Counted from the stretch's first letter, positions 49,188 through 60,978 are shown. The stretch: 64,000 nt of DNA from Aphrocallistes beatrix (GCA_963281255.1 OY725490.1:1240001-1304000), one strand, 5' to 3'. The notes: generated by a model not told the origin, from the letters alone. Program-made: numbers and translations.

Positions 49188-49565
49188 AGTCGAACCTGTA
49201 TATAACGGCCACGCAAGGGACTGGACAAAATTGGTCATTATACACAGGTGACCGTTATATAGAGGTGATTGCCTTAATCCCAAAGGTGTTTTTTAAAATC
49301 CATTGACTTGAAGTAATTACAAGAAACTTGATATTCGTTCGTAACAGCTCCTGAAATAAACACATAAAACGGTGAAAAAAAGGTGATGGCCGTTATACAC
49401 AGTTTTAGGGTCAGTCAGGGACTACAAACGGGTGGCCGCTGGCCGCGTTGAGCAGGTGACCGCTATACACAGGTTCAATATTATGGATTTTCGGACGGGA
49501 CTGTTCATTGGTGACCGCTATAGAGAGGTGACCGTTATATAGAGTGGCCGTTATAGCAGGTTCGA

Positions 49566-49568
<3 letters not shown>
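49188..49568. mobile_element. pogo-like MITE
   Basis: Ends AGTCGAACCTGTATATAACG and GTTATAGCAGGTTCGACT. The interior repeats GTGACCG(C/T)TATA and its complement. Flanked by TA, beside a (TA)n run at 49568-49632. Confidence 0.85.
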
Positions 49569-49610
<42 letters not shown>

Positions 49611-49635
49611 TATATATATATACGTATATATATCT

Positions 49636-50050
49636 GTAACGAATTGATTGAAGAAACAAATTCTGAGCTCAGACGAAAATGTCGACTCATCATGGAATTA
49701 TGACGTCATTGTCACCTTTTTATAATTAGAAATTTCAGTCTTTTTAACTATAACTCAGCCATTTTAAGTGATAGAATGCTGAAATTTTAATAGAATGTGC
49801 ATATTAATATATCTCACATATGATACAACTCTCAACCAAATATGATGACTCAGCACTCTGTTATGACGTCATCATTACACATCAAAAAAAGTTTAAATTG
49901 ACAAATTTGGTGATTTTTCGTTCGATATCGATTATAACAGTAAGACAGACGTATTTAGGGATGTTATCCCCTTAATAATGAATCAATGTGGCCCCAGGTG
50001 CCCACAAAGTGTCCGCCAGCCGCGTAGCGTAAGCAAGCAAAGCTCGCATT
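49636..50050 (-). mobile_element. Hairpin-headed dispersed repeat, copy
   Basis: Begins GTAACGAATTGATTGAAGAA, lacks part of the tail segment, contains TGACGTCAT twice, and ends in a worn head (GCCGCGTAGCGTAAGCAAGC). Confidence 0.75.
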
Positions 50051-50367
50051 TATTGTAAAATAGGAAGCCATATTTGAGGAATCCATTGGTCATGTTGGCT
50101 GACCTCGCGATGTGTGGAACGTGAATTATGTGGTTTTCACAACTGTTTTGGGCACAGTTAAAAGCGTTATCAATATATGATTTTCAAAGATAATCAAGGT
50201 GAATACGGGTTGATTCGAAAAGAGCTTTTCTAAAGGAATGTTACATTCCAGCGTTGCTATGGAAGAGCATTTCTTCCATTTTAGCCAATCTCTTGAAAAT
50301 CGTTAAAGTTATACATTTCAACTTGAAAATGAATTAAGAAACACTCACCTAATCTGAGTTAATATTC

Positions 50368-53300
50368 TTACTCAACCTTAACAGAGCATTCTTCTGCTAA
50401 CTGCAAGAGGCTTTGGAACTGTTCTGAATCCGGACTGGATAGCTCAGACTTGGAAAATACCAGTATTCTCACACGTGGAAGTGTCTGTATAAGGCACTTT
50501 AGTGCGACACATGAGGAAGAGGTGAGTTCGCAGTCTTCCACGTCCAAGGTCCTAATAGCTGGATGGTAAGCTAAACTGCTGCACACTACCAGCATACCTG
50601 AGTCCTGTAACGGGATAGAGTCAAGTGACAAGAAAACCAGTGAGTTCAGAGCTGATAGGGCATTGTACCAGAAACTCATATCCTCAGAAATGAATTGAGT
50701 ACGCCACAGCTGTAACACCATCATGTTAGAACACAACGAGACAACAGTGAAGAAACTATTACAGCTGTGATACCATAATCCATGTAAAAAAGTTAAAGTA
50801 ATCTCTCTCAGAGAATTAGCGTTTGAAATGATGAGTTCAATTAGCGAGGTTAGAAGGGATTCATTAGGAGATGGAGGAGTACGAGATACTAGAGTCAGTT
50901 GTGTGAGAGAGTTAATGCTGCTTAAGGAAGGAATGACTCTGTAGCAATCTTCTCTTGTCCACCAAACTAACTCTGTTAGGGAGGAGTGGCCTGATAATAT
51001 GTCAGGTGTCAGTGGAAGGTGGCGTTCAAAAGCTTGAATGTAGAGTCCATCAAGCTGATGGTTAGTTATTAACTGGGAGAGGATGGACCAATCAGATTTA
51101 TTCGACTTAGGACTATAGTACAAATTCTGAAATGAAGAAAATTGGTTGGTTAGTTCTTCTAACATCTGTCGGTTCATTACGGAACTGTATAACTGTAAAC
51201 TCCCAGTTAATTGGTTGTTGGAGGAGAATAGTCGTTGAGAAGCTTGACAGGATGATAGGTCACAATCTTGTAAGCTAATGCTGACTCTGGTGTCAGGTGG
51301 CAGAGTGGCAGTAGTGATAATGCTGGTGAACGAATGAATGGCAGCGTAATCTTTCTTAACAAAGAGTAGAGCTAAGTAATGTACATTACAAGTAGCTAGC
51401 TGGTTTAGGAGAGAGTTGAACTGGATGGCAGTGACGTGATCTGATTGAATTAGTATTACTTGGAAATTCCGAACATATTCCAGCGATCTCAGCAAGCAAT
51501 GCCATTCGTTTGGAGAAATGGTGTCAGTGAAATATAGATAGAGAGGATAGGGAAATCTCTTTTCAAAATGAGCGAAGTGCTCATGGATGGAATGTGAGTT
51601 TGTTTCAATGATGACTGTGCATAGGAAAAGGAAGGATTCAGTGAATTCCTTCCAGTCTGAAACATCAACAAGAGTAGTATGATAATACAGCTGATAGTAC
51701 ATAGGTGCATCATGGAGTGGTAATGGGTTTGGGAGAACATGTCTGCAGAGAACGGGCGTTATGAAACCTGCGTCCTGCATTAGAATGCCACCCACGAAGC
51801 GAACCACCATCCTGTACATGTCGAGGAGCTTGCTGGAAGTGGTGAAATAACGGACGATGTAACATTGATTGCGCCAAAAGTTGTTGCAGATGGAAACGGC
51901 CGCCATATACTCTTGAATGGTGAGGTGTTGGAACGTCCACATCTTCACGCGGACACCGAAATCGTTAACTTTTATATGCGCGTGCATTAGGCCGAGTTGT
52001 TCGCAATCGTAAGACTTATCTTCGAGTTTCAGAGGGATGGACTTGTCGGACATAAGGTCCCTTTTGTAGATTCCTTGATTGGCTTCTAGCCCGATGGCAT
52101 TGATGCACTCCTTAATGCCCGGATGGAAATGGGACATTGAGAGGACTTCGCTGTGCTCGTAGAGACACATTCGCGACAATTGCCTCCTGATAATGTAGAC
52201 AACGAGCTGTGTGTAGAGGTGCGATAAAGTATGAGTTAGAATCGCGTCCGAATTGTTGAAAAGTGAAGTGAACAGACTGGCATTGACGGGAACAAGTGCC
52301 AGCTGTTTAATCTCATCGTGACGGTTGAATAGTTGGTGGACGGATTTTAGTTTTTCAAGAGTGGTGATTCTCTTCTCGAAGTAGAGGTCTCGGTTTTCTG
52401 GTGAAAATCCGAGCACCTGGAAGTCATCGTTGATCTTAAATTTTTGCCCAAAATCGAGTCGGAGTTCTGTCCATTGGCTGGGACGGCTCGTGACGAGGAT
52501 AGTGGCGAGACTGAGGAAATGTCTCTCTAGAATTCTGCAGAGTAGAGTGGTCTCGAATGGCACACTGGTGGTGAACTCATCGACTCCATCCATTATAATC
52601 AGAAGTCCCTCTCCGTCTGTTCGATATAGGTGTCGAGAGAGGGATTCACTCCATTTCGCGCCAAATGTCATGGAAAGGGAAAGCCAGTTGATCACGAATT
52701 CTTGGTCGACAACATCTTTTGCTTCCTCTCTCACTTCTTCAAGTTTGTGCCACTCTGGCATCCGACATGGTACGGAAATGACAAAACGGAAAATATTCAT
52801 TTGACGGGTGCCATAAAGGAAAGCAAAGTGTTTGCAGAGGAAACTTTTCCCACTTCCAGGATTACCAATGAGACACCAAACTGGACTTGATGATGGGTCA
52901 CATTTGGTCACGATGGTTTCAAAATGCACCACCTCGACGGATTTCTCTCTCACGCCCTTATGAATGTTTCGCAAGAAGTTAATTTCATTAATACCACTGG
53001 CCTCTTTCGCTCTCTCCTCAGCTGGCTTAACTCTAATCACAGTCAGAGGTGTGAACACTGACTCTATTGGGACGCTTCGCTCATTGAGGACAACACTAAC
53101 ATTTTCATTTTTCTCTTTCATGTGTTTGGTCAGTTTAAATTCCCAAAACTCGATGGTTTCCTCTTCATCCTGATCAAGGCCTAATTCCTGATGGATTTGC
53201 TCGTGGAATTCAGTGTTAGAAATATTTTGGAAAGTGGATTTGTAGCTTTCGACTTTAACAGCTAAATCATTCCTTCGGACTAATTTCAAGTATTTGCATA

Positions 53301-53727
53301 GGCTATTCAAATCTTTGGTGATAATATTTCTGTCAACACAGGACTTTAACATGGAATGGGAGTCTAGTTCAGATGGTTCGTTTCCAATTATCTTCCATTC
53401 TTTGGTGGTTAATTCTTCAGTTAACAACTTAACGAACGTTTTTGTGGAACGTACAGTGGATTTTACTTGTTTAAACTGAGGATTGCTTAGCCATTTAAGT
53501 CTTCTAGCAGTGGCCTGCATACTCCCACTGATGTATCCTAATGCGTCATCGAAAAGTGCGGGATTAAATCCATCCCACTCCCTCATGGCGTAGAGAAAAT
53601 CAATGGGATCGTTTTTTGTCTTCTCCATTATGTGTGCGGGTACACTTAAGGCATTGCCTAACTTTTGAAGCGTTTCAGGCTTCATTGAATCTCCAAGTTC
53701 CATGAAAACCGTTATTTGCTCTTCCAT
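50368..53727 (-). CDS. NLR-type protein: death-fold-like region, NACHT NTPase, leucine-rich repeats
   Basis: One uninterrupted minus-strand frame of 1119 aa. Residues about 1-85 and 95-165 are two helical stretches with the look of death-fold domains (ALGYISGSMQATARRLKWLS; LCKYLKLVRRNDLAVKVESY); class not assignable by eye. NACHT: Walker A GNPGSGKS at 288-295, Walker B LLIIMDGVDEF at 375-385, TSRPSQW at 413-419, and FQHLTIQEYMAA near 599-610, the conserved NLR end-of-NACHT motif. From about 730 to the end come irregular leucine-rich repeats (LVFLSLDSIPLQDSG, IRTLDVEDCELTSS). Start MEEQIT fits the fold; just upstream, TTCAATAG could be an acceptor after a 5' UTR intron. The end GTTGAGTAAG is itself a possible donor, so a further exon is possible. 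Cytosolic pattern-recognition or cell-death adaptor by family (inference). Confidence 0.88.
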   Translation of the reverse strand: MEEQITVFMELGDSMKPETLQKLGNALSVPAHIMEKTKNDPIDFLYAMREWDGFNPALFDDALGYISGSMQATARRLKWLSNPQFKQVKSTVRSTKTFVKLLTEELTTKEWKIIGNEPSELDSHSMLKSCVDRNIITKDLNSLCKYLKLVRRNDLAVKVESYKSTFQNISNTEFHEQIHQELGLDQDEEETIEFWEFKLTKHMKEKNENVSVVLNERSVPIESVFTPLTVIRVKPAEERAKEASGINEINFLRNIHKGVREKSVEVVHFETIVTKCDPSSSPVWCLIGNPGSGKSFLCKHFAFLYGTRQMNIFRFVISVPCRMPEWHKLEEVREEAKDVVDQEFVINWLSLSMTFGAKWSESLSRHLYRTDGEGLLIIMDGVDEFTTSVPFETTLLCRILERHFLSLATILVTSRPSQWTELRLDFGQKFKINDDFQVLGFSPENRDLYFEKRITTLEKLKSVHQLFNRHDEIKQLALVPVNASLFTSLFNNSDAILTHTLSHLYTQLVVYIIRRQLSRMCLYEHSEVLSMSHFHPGIKECINAIGLEANQGIYKRDLMSDKSIPLKLEDKSYDCEQLGLMHAHIKVNDFGVRVKMWTFQHLTIQEYMAAVSICNNFWRNQCYIVRYFTTSSKLLDMYRMVVRFVGGILMQDAGFITPVLCRHVLPNPLPLHDAPMYYQLYYHTTLVDVSDWKEFTESFLFLCTVIIETNSHSIHEHFAHFEKRFPYPLYLYFTDTISPNEWHCLLRSLEYVRNFQVILIQSDHVTAIQFNSLLNQLATCNVHYLALLFVKKDYAAIHSFTSIITTATLPPDTRVSISLQDCDLSSCQASQRLFSSNNQLTGSLQLYSSVMNRQMLEELTNQFSSFQNLYYSPKSNKSDWSILSQLITNHQLDGLYIQAFERHLPLTPDILSGHSSLTELVWWTREDCYRVIPSLSSINSLTQLTLVSRTPPSPNESLLTSLIELIISNANSLREITLTFLHGLWYHSCNSFFTVVSLCSNMMVLQLWRTQFISEDMSFWYNALSALNSLVFLSLDSIPLQDSGMLVVCSSLAYHPAIRTLDVEDCELTSSSCVALKCLIQTLPRVRILVFSKSELSSPDSEQFQSLLQLAEECSVKVE

Positions 53728-55942
53728 ACTTCCTGACGTTGCAATCTATTGAATTAAAAAAATAAAAAACTGCTCCGTTAAGTGAATAACAAGACACGAA
53801 ATGTTAATATTCCTTTTGGGAAATCTCTATTTTGGAGTTTGATATATGAAATCAATATAACGAAATATCATATAGTAATCATTGACAACTAGTTTGTAAA
53901 TTATAAGTTTCATAGAATAAATTAAGTCGTTTTCAAGAATTTATTTTGTTATGACCTGCAGAACTTTGCGGTTGTAACTATATGACATTATTTCAATTAT
54001 ACACAGGGTGGCTCATAAGTTCTGAATCAAGCTTCATTGGTGATTTAATTTCTTATACTCAAACAATCTTAGCTATTATGGTCTTTCGATTTCTTTTTTC
54101 GAATATTATAAATTATTTCAAAAGATTTCCCGAGTCTAAGACCTAGAACTGTGTTTTGTGGGGGAAAGTGTGTCTTGGCACGGAGCGAAAATCGAGAATC
54201 AAGGTCACTGCTTCTGTAAAAAGTGTCTTCATAATTGATGTTTTATGATGATTTAGTACCAGATACATACTTACCAACCCCTCCGAGGATCTCTGGATTA
54301 TCCAGAGAAATGGCTCATGATCCAGGGATCCAAGGATTTTGAGCTTTTAACTAGCCTATACTGATTTTCATTAATGCAATATTTTTTATGGAATTAATTG
54401 AGTGCCTCTACAAGTCTACAGGGATCCAGGAAAATTGCCTGGACATTCGGCCTTTATTTAAAATCCAGGAAATTCTAACAAGTTCTGTGACAGCAAGCGT
54501 AGCTTGTTTGTGCTTCTCGGATTGTGGACACTTTAGCTTGAGTCGCTTTAATAATATCTTATCCTTCCTATAGGTAACTAGGCCTGAAATATTGGTCTGT
54601 TAACCAAACAAGAAATTTGATTATTTAATCTTTGCGACTTTTTGTGAAAAGGTTTAAGACAGAGATAGATATATTTGGTATATTTTAAAATCAATATATC
54701 TCAAGTACGTACGTATTTGTATTTCAACTTTTTCTCAAAATATTTCCCTTTTAATGTACTAAATACACAACATTTAACACTGACTATATAAAATGTTACT
54801 TTAACGATTTTTAAATGAGAAATAAAAGGTTTGTCTGACTTCAGGACAAAGCACCAAAATCAAAGGATGAACAAAATTAGCTAATATTCTATTTATAGAA
54901 TTCCTTGCCACTATTATCCATGGTGGCAAGATGTACTAATAAGACTGAAAACTAGATCTTAACTTAATTGGACATTATCCATGGTTATGAAGTGAACAGA
55001 CGGGGGCGCGTCGTTAGTCCTACTCTACATGTAGACGTTAGTCCTACTCTCACAATTAGCCACCATTTAAATGAAATATATGTAAGAAGAAAGGGAAGAG
55101 CAGCATTTTGAGTTGAGAATATTAGCCAAAGACTGTGAAAGAGGCATTTTGAATGAAGAGGTGGTTGAGTGGCATTTTAAGTGAGTGACAATGAATAACA
55201 GGGATAAATGGTACCTTTTGGTGAGGACCAATTGAAATAGTTTTAGGAGTAGGACTAACGCCTACATATAGAGTTGGACTAACTAACGCATGCGCCCCGA
55301 ACAGATAATGCGCTTATAATTGCTCTAAAGTATCCATGGTTAATATTAGTTATTACATGATTCAACATTACTGAATCAGCACTAGACCTGATTATGTATT
55401 ATCCATGGTTAATAATGAATAACTGCATTACAGTACACGTTAATGGTAGAAGATTAGTTAGAACTGTTCTATTAACTCGCTTGTGTCTAAAGAATGTGAA
55501 GAAACTCTCAAAATACGTTGATTCAATGAAAAAATGTAACTAAAAATAGAAAAAAATTAATTTGTGAAGGAAATACTTGATAAATTCTGAAACATAACTA
55601 TTAACGCAGAACATTATTAGTTTAAAGTATAGTTAGAGAAATTCCCTCCAAATATCTTTGGAAAATTTTAATAAAACCGTATAAAACATTTCAACAAACA
55701 ATTTCTTAATTTGAGAGTGAATATCTGTCGTTTTTATTTAAATCACCTGCTGAATAAACTAGGACAAGTTTTTTGGGCCTCTTGTTGTTAAAATTACACG
55801 ATTTTGGGAGTTACACCATGATTCATATTTTTGGTGGTTATCAGTATGGTTAAGCAGAGTTATACCAAAGTCTCGACTTAAACCCTGAACTAGGAAGGTT
55901 AATTCGATTCGTGAAACGATATTGAATGAATAGATTAAAACT
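53728..55942. other. Intergenic region upstream of the NLR gene
   Basis: Probably contains the NLR promoter, not identifiable by eye. One transposon-like end at 54006 (CAGGGTGGCTCATAAGTTCT) has no partner. 55002-55298 is listed separately. Paired ATTATCCATGGTTA sites occur at about 54973 and 55400. Confidence 0.4.
55002..55298. mobile_element. Possible MITE (GGGGGCGCGTCGTTAGTCC ends)
   Basis: Left GGGGGCGCGTCGTTAGTCCT and right GGACTAACTAACGCATGCGC form imperfect inverted ends; TTAGTCCTACTC is repeated inside in both directions. About 297 bp. Confidence 0.5.
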
Positions 55943-56347
55943 TCATTCTCTACACTCAATGATTTGAAGAAAAAATAGAGAGAAATAGCGAAATAGCATA
56001 TAGTACTTTCTTAAATAATTTTGGGTAAATAGAAATGGACTCACTCGTGTCAGATTGGAATGTTCCTGTTTCTGTGAGTGTTTCTGTCTTTGTGAAATGT
56101 TTGTTGTATTCGTGTTTAGATTCGGTTGGGATCGTTTGGAAATAGTGTCGATTATGCTTGAATAGTTTTCAGTAGAACTGTTGCTGAATTTGAAGATAAC
56201 GAGTGAGATATTCTCTCTATTTAACTGAGCATAGAACTGTGACAAGATTGCTACAGAGAACTTTACTACAAGCGTCACGCATGAATTCATTAATATCTCC
56301 TTTCCTAGGAAATTGATCCTTAAGCACATTCCAGCTAACCACTCCAT
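55943..56347 (-). CDS. Unrecognised open frame, possibly one exon
   Basis: 134 residues on the minus strand, begins MEWLAGMCLRINFLGKEI. Rich in Ser/Asn with three possible N-glycosylation sites. A segment TTAG|CTGGAATG ... ACACGA|GTGAGT could instead be an exon of a larger extracellular protein. No motif recognised, and no neighbour exon was found. Confidence 0.25.
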   Translation of the reverse strand: MEWLAGMCLRINFLGKEILMNSCVTLVVKFSVAILSQFYAQLNRENISLVIFKFSNSSTENYSSIIDTISKRSQPNLNTNTTNISQRQKHSQKQEHSNLTRVSPFLFTQNYLRKYYMLFRYFSLFFLQIIECRE

Positions 56348-56659
56348 TCATCTTGTGTTGCTATCTCCAAGCAAAGATGTCTGTAGAATGTTCTTAACTG
56401 TTTATGTGGTTAGTGGTTGTGGCACAGATACCATCAACCACTTCAAGAACTCAAAGTTTGTGTAATAATTCTGACTCGCATAACTGAGTTTATAATGGAC
56501 AGATTTCAAAGCTCTAAGATTAGTGTTAATAGCCATTGTCACGAATCATCTCATCATATCATATTATGGTATCATCACTATATGAGAACATTTCATAACA
56601 TAGGATTCCTATATGGTGTAAATTTTAGTATAATATCACCTCTTTGTTAAGGCATTCTA

Positions 56660-56830
56660 ATGCGTGAGTTAGAAAGGAGTGGTAGGGAGGATTTGGCTAA
56701 AGAATTGGTTCTAGTTCCAGTTCTACCTGGTTTCAGTACGAGCTGTTCTATCAGACGGACTGACAGAGGTGCTAACCGGAGTGAGTGTAAGCTATGTCCT
56801 CTGGATTCTTCACGTCACTCAGCGGCTTAG
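56660..56830 (+). CDS. Short unrecognised open frame
   Basis: 56 residues (MRELERSGREDLAKELVLVP ... SECKLCPLDSSRHSAA). It stands out because the local GC content and codon use are more gene-like than the flanks. Could be the last exon of something lost. No motif recognised. Confidence 0.22.
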   Translation: MRELERSGREDLAKELVLVPVLPGFSTSCSIRRTDRGANRSECKLCPLDSSRHSAA

Positions 56831-57211
56831 TCAGCTTCAGAGACCTAAAAAACAACAATAACAACAATTGTTATAACTAACTAATGCACTATATACAGTC
56901 AACTCCGCCTAATAGGATTAAGTTAACTATTATTAATACAATATATATATAAATATGTATGATGCTCAGTGAATTGTTCAATAATATTAGTTCATTAGTC
57001 ATATGATCTCAATGAGCACTCAAATGTTTCAATGTCTGATAAAATATGGTAGTTTTAGGCACTCTTATGATAGCTTTCAGTTTAAAAAACTAACTTTTTC
57101 AGGAAAGTTCTAATAACTAAAATAGCCAATCATTCTAAAAATGCTGACAAATTGAAAGTAATTCCGCTTTACAATATACTTGTATATTCCATAAGCTATT
57201 TTTATAACATA

Positions 57212-57838
57212 CAGTGCCGGTCAAAAAGAATTGCTCAAAATCAATGCATATAGCATAGTAAACGTCAAATAGTTTCGACTCACTAGATAGTTTCTTTCTT
57301 GCGAAATCATATACATCTTTGTTTATTTTGCTAAGTAATACCGTAATACAGATATTTCATTCATTATATTTGAATAATTAGCCCTTTTCACTTTTCTACT
57401 CTTTATTACAATTTATCAGTGTTTATCGAATTTTCAATGCCTTCGAAACCCCGAATTTCCTTTGAAAATCTGGCAAACCTGATATTGAATCTGAAAACGG
57501 CCATACTCAGAGGGAGGTAGCTAAAATGGTTGGGTGTTGCCAAAAAAGCGTTGGTGAGATCCCAAGGAAACATGGACTGACTTGCTCGGTAAGAAACCTC
57601 ACCATTCCGGGTAGGCCTCGTGTCACAACCAAAAGGTAAGACAGCTTATTAGTCAGAAAAAGCAAAAGGATCGATTTAAGACTGCTACTCATATAAGAAC
57701 CGAAGTATTATCAGAATATTCGTTAAAAATGTCCACTTCAACAGTTCAGAGAATGTTACGAGGGGCGAGCTATCATTGTTAAAATCGATCAAATTTTGGG
57801 TAAACCTATTTTGAGCAATTCTTTTTGACCGGCAGTGT
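57212..57838 (+). mobile_element. Tc1/mariner element with truncated transposase
   Basis: Ends CAGTGCCGGTCAAAAAGAAT and ATTCTTTTTGACCGGCAGTG, with TA outside. From 57437 a frame reads MPSKPRISFENLANLILNLK, followed by GCCQKSVGEIPRKHGL and IPGRPRVTTKR, the paired helix-turn-helix and GRPR hook of Tc1 transposases. After a frame change it reads QKKQKDRFKTATHIRTE and STVQRMLRG. The catalytic DDE part is missing, so it is not autonomous. Confidence 0.8.
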
Positions 57839-59860
57839 ATAAAGAGATTTAACAAAAGATGAACGGTGGATCAATCCGATCAGAGAGTTAATATAATGAA
57901 CAATTACCAGGAATTTGAACAATAAAATTTCTATTTACAGAGCGGTGAACTGGAATAAGGAAAGTGTAAATGGGATTAATAAAACAGTATCCGGGCACGA
58001 CACAACCACTCAGAGTACGTCAGAAATTTAATCGAATTTGGCTCGACTAGCCGTATCTGGTATTCGAATGTGGTCCATACCATATCAATGTAATTAAGAA
58101 CAGAAAAGACTGAATGTTCGACACGGATACCCTTATCGCTATGCAAACTTGACGAGGTGTTAAAAGAGTGTGGTCTAGGATAGTGCAATTTGTGTCCTGC
58201 TGTTAAATTAAATCTGAAATCTTTATGAGTTTCATTTTCGAGGATTACAATTAGTACTAACCAGTGATAGTGAGGTATATTTTCTTGATTCACACATTTA
58301 CAAAACATTTTATTAAATTCAACATCAATCAAATGCACAGATTCTACACACAAATTAGTTAGATGGGTGGATGAAGTTAATTAAAGTCGACTCCGCTTAA
58401 TAGGGACACTTTTGGCAGGACCGGAATAGCTATCATACATAGAAGCTAATTCAAAATATTTCAGTTAATAGGGTTCTCCGCTTAATCGGGGCAAAATGTC
58501 CTCTGACCGATGCGACCCTATTAAGCGGGGTCGACTGTATTATAAATACAATAAATAAAAATACGATGCTCAGCGAATTGTTTTATAATAATAATTAATT
58601 ATTCATATCAGTGAGCACAAAATGTTTCAGTACATGATACAATTATAGGTACTTTTATAGATGACCTGTGTTTTCAGTAAATTTCTGAAAACTACCCTCA
58701 AATTCATTCTACAAGTAATAATGCTGACACATTGAGAGTAATTCAGTTAAAATATACTATTTCATAAGATACTTTTTACGTTAACATATAAAACATAATT
58801 TAGTTTCGTAAGACCTATTGGGCCATAGATGCAAACATTTCTGGTGACACAATTTTGTATATGGTCTTACCATACAAATTGTGCCATCAAATTATGTCGC
58901 ATGCCATTAAATTGTGACGCTCAACACAATTTGGTGGCGATTGTTGACTAGCCTAATGTTTGTAAGAATATCACGGTAGTAGAAATATCATGCAACAGTT
59001 CTAACCAGCGATAATGAGATATATTTTCTTGATTCATACATCTACAAAACATTTCATAAATTCATATCAAACAAATGAGATTCTACACACAAATAAATAT
59101 GAAGGACAAATATATATAAAAAGCTATAATAACACATGTACAAATGTGGTTGCATCTAACAGCTTCAGACAATGCGAGCATACAATTAAATATTCAATAG
59201 CAATGAGCATAGGCAGCAAAAATATTATAGATTGCAGGAATTAGATAATGAAAACTTTATTTTAAGTGATAGAAGGCTGGGATTTTAATAGAATTTGTAT
59301 ATTAATATATTTTACATATGATGCAACTATCATCAAAAAATGATGACTATCACTCTATTATGACGTCATCATTACGTATCAACATTTCAAAATTGACAAT
59401 TTTTTTTGATTTTTCGATTGATATGGATTATAATATCAGTAAGACATACGTATTTAGAGATGTTATCTACCTTATAATTAATCAGTTTCAATCCAGGCGC
59501 CTCCGACGGACACAAATTGTCCCCAGCCGCACAGCGTTTTATTGAACACGATCTAGTTGTAGAGTCAAGCATCCACAAAATCATATCATATTCTAATCAA
59601 TTCAAAATGAAATTATAATCCAACTACGTACGTATTTAAATATATGCACTTACAATGATATCATATCCTTTCAGGATCAGTTTCATAATTTTTCTCCAGA
59701 GTAGTTAATTAAATTGGGATACTGTATTAATCAATTAATCATCAATTCTAGTTACATAATTATTATAAATTTATTGAACCTTTAAAATGGCAAGAATTTA
59801 CAATTAAACATTTGTAATTAGAATTCAATATCAATCATTTCCATCAACTGGACACAGAAG
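57839..59860. other. Gap with repeats and a diverged internal duplication
   Basis: 58255-58370 and 58998-59105 are related (ATATTTTCTTGATTCA.ACAT, CTACACACAAAT). The MITE 58385-58537 and a partial hairpin-headed repeat (about 59263-59536, minus) lie here. The open frame at 57976-58353 spans the first duplicate and shows no motif. Confidence 0.45.
58385..58537. mobile_element. 'GCTTAATNGGG' MITE
   Basis: AGTCGACTCCGCTTAATAGG ... CCTATTAAGCGGGGTCGACT with the shared GGCAGGACCGGAATAGCT core. Confidence 0.8.
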
Positions 59861-60316
59861 TTAATGGAAAGAGGGAATTCCTGACTGTTCATCAATCTGA
59901 GCTGAGTATGGATGAGGGAGCTGTGGAGGCTGAGGAGTACAATAACTCACTTCATGCGGTTGTAAGAGTGATGGATTGAAAGGTTGGATCTGTCGCGGGA
60001 GTGAATCTCTGTTCTGTCTCGCTGGCTGATACGGTGCGATCCGAAGTGGATGTGGTCTCTCAAGTCCAAACACTTCGTGATTGATCATTCCGTTTACGTC
60101 ACAGTAGAATGCTTCATACTTTCCGAAATGGGTTTCCAGAATGAGAGGGAGATCTAGGATTGGACCTTGTCGGGATTCTACCCAATTCCCGTTCAAGTAC
60201 CAGTCACACGTGTTAGTGGAGATGGAGCCCTGGACTTTAAACACGATTGACTCCTCGAACGATTTGAACGCAATAGGATGGTTCCTATATATGCAAGGTA
60301 AAGGTATGGTAGACAT
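59861..60316 (-). CDS. Small protein with possible Ig-like fold and Pro/Gln-rich C-terminus
   Basis: Intronless minus-strand frame, 151 aa. Residues about 15-85 have an Ig-like rhythm: SIVFKVQGSI, CDWYLNGNWV (Cys-x-Trp after strand B), ILDLPLI, GKYEAFYCDVNG (a GxYxxFYC end). The rest is Pro/Gln-rich (RQIQPFNPSLLQP, CTPQPPQLPHPYS). No signal peptide and no membrane helix, so a cytosolic or nuclear single-Ig adaptor-like protein is possible; loss of neighbouring exons is the alternative. A TATA-like TATAAAT lies 64 bases upstream. The family assignment is tentative. Confidence 0.5.
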   Translation of the reverse strand: MSTIPLPCIYRNHPIAFKSFEESIVFKVQGSISTNTCDWYLNGNWVESRQGPILDLPLILETHFGKYEAFYCDVNGMINHEVFGLERPHPLRIAPYQPARQNRDSLPRQIQPFNPSLLQPHEVSYCTPQPPQLPHPYSAQIDEQSGIPSFH

Positions 60317-60379
60317 GTTTCAAGTGTATAAATTTGTATTTTAGAACTCTTCGTTTTTTAACCGTAAAATTTTACACGT

Positions 60380-60386
60380 ATTTATA
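60380..60386 (-). promoter_or_regulatory. TATA-like box of the gene at 59861-60316
   Basis: The minus strand reads TATAAAT 64-70 bases upstream of the start codon, the same spacing as in the LRAT gene. Confidence 0.4.
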
Positions 60387-60978
60387 CTACACCCCAAAAA
60401 AAAACAGATAGTAGTAAGTATGCACGTGCATAAAATAATGCTGACGTCATCTTGCCGAATGTTACCACCCACAATCTTAAATCCATCATTGTTCAGTAGC
60501 TTTTAAGAGTAACATTCAAATCCAGAAATTTTTAAAACAGTCGATGGCTATCCCTTTTCTTCCAGTTTCTCTCATATCATGCACTAACTAAGTTGTTCTC
60601 ATATATCCTTTAGCTAAGGTTAAACTATGTCAATTTGAAAGATAATAAAAGTACAAATAAACATAATCTAGTATAGTCAAAACCACGCGTGCCTAATATA
60701 AATTGTGTGCGAGTTGCTAGTGAGTTGTCTATACTTCATAATACTATGGATACCTCTACTAGCGTCAAATCTTTACTATTAAAACTCAAGTAATATATAC
60801 ATATACATATGTTGAATATTTTATAGTACAGTTACAAGGAATAATAATTTTACACAAAATGTGTTAGTATGATGATTGCAAATCTACACATAGTGATACT
60901 CAATGAAAAAATATTATCTTTAAACTCTTGTTGAGAGAGGATGAAGGAAGGCTGAACATATCTCAATTTAAAAGTATA

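Larger units (their letters stand above)
48110..50367. other. Repeat-filled gap before the NLR gene
   Basis: About 48222-48290 resembles one end of a hAT-type element (CAGCGGTTCTGACCTGGGTA), without a matching partner. 49188-49568 and 49636-50050 are described separately. 48.6-49.1 kb: nothing recognised. Confidence 0.45.

Noticed and set aside
52430-52890. Plus-strand frames inside the NLR gene
   Set aside because: Antisense shadows of the NACHT-coding sequence; no motif.
54006-54030. Second copy of the CAGGGTG mariner-like MITE
   Set aside because: A single similar end (CAGGGTGGCTCATAAG) without a matching right end within reach.
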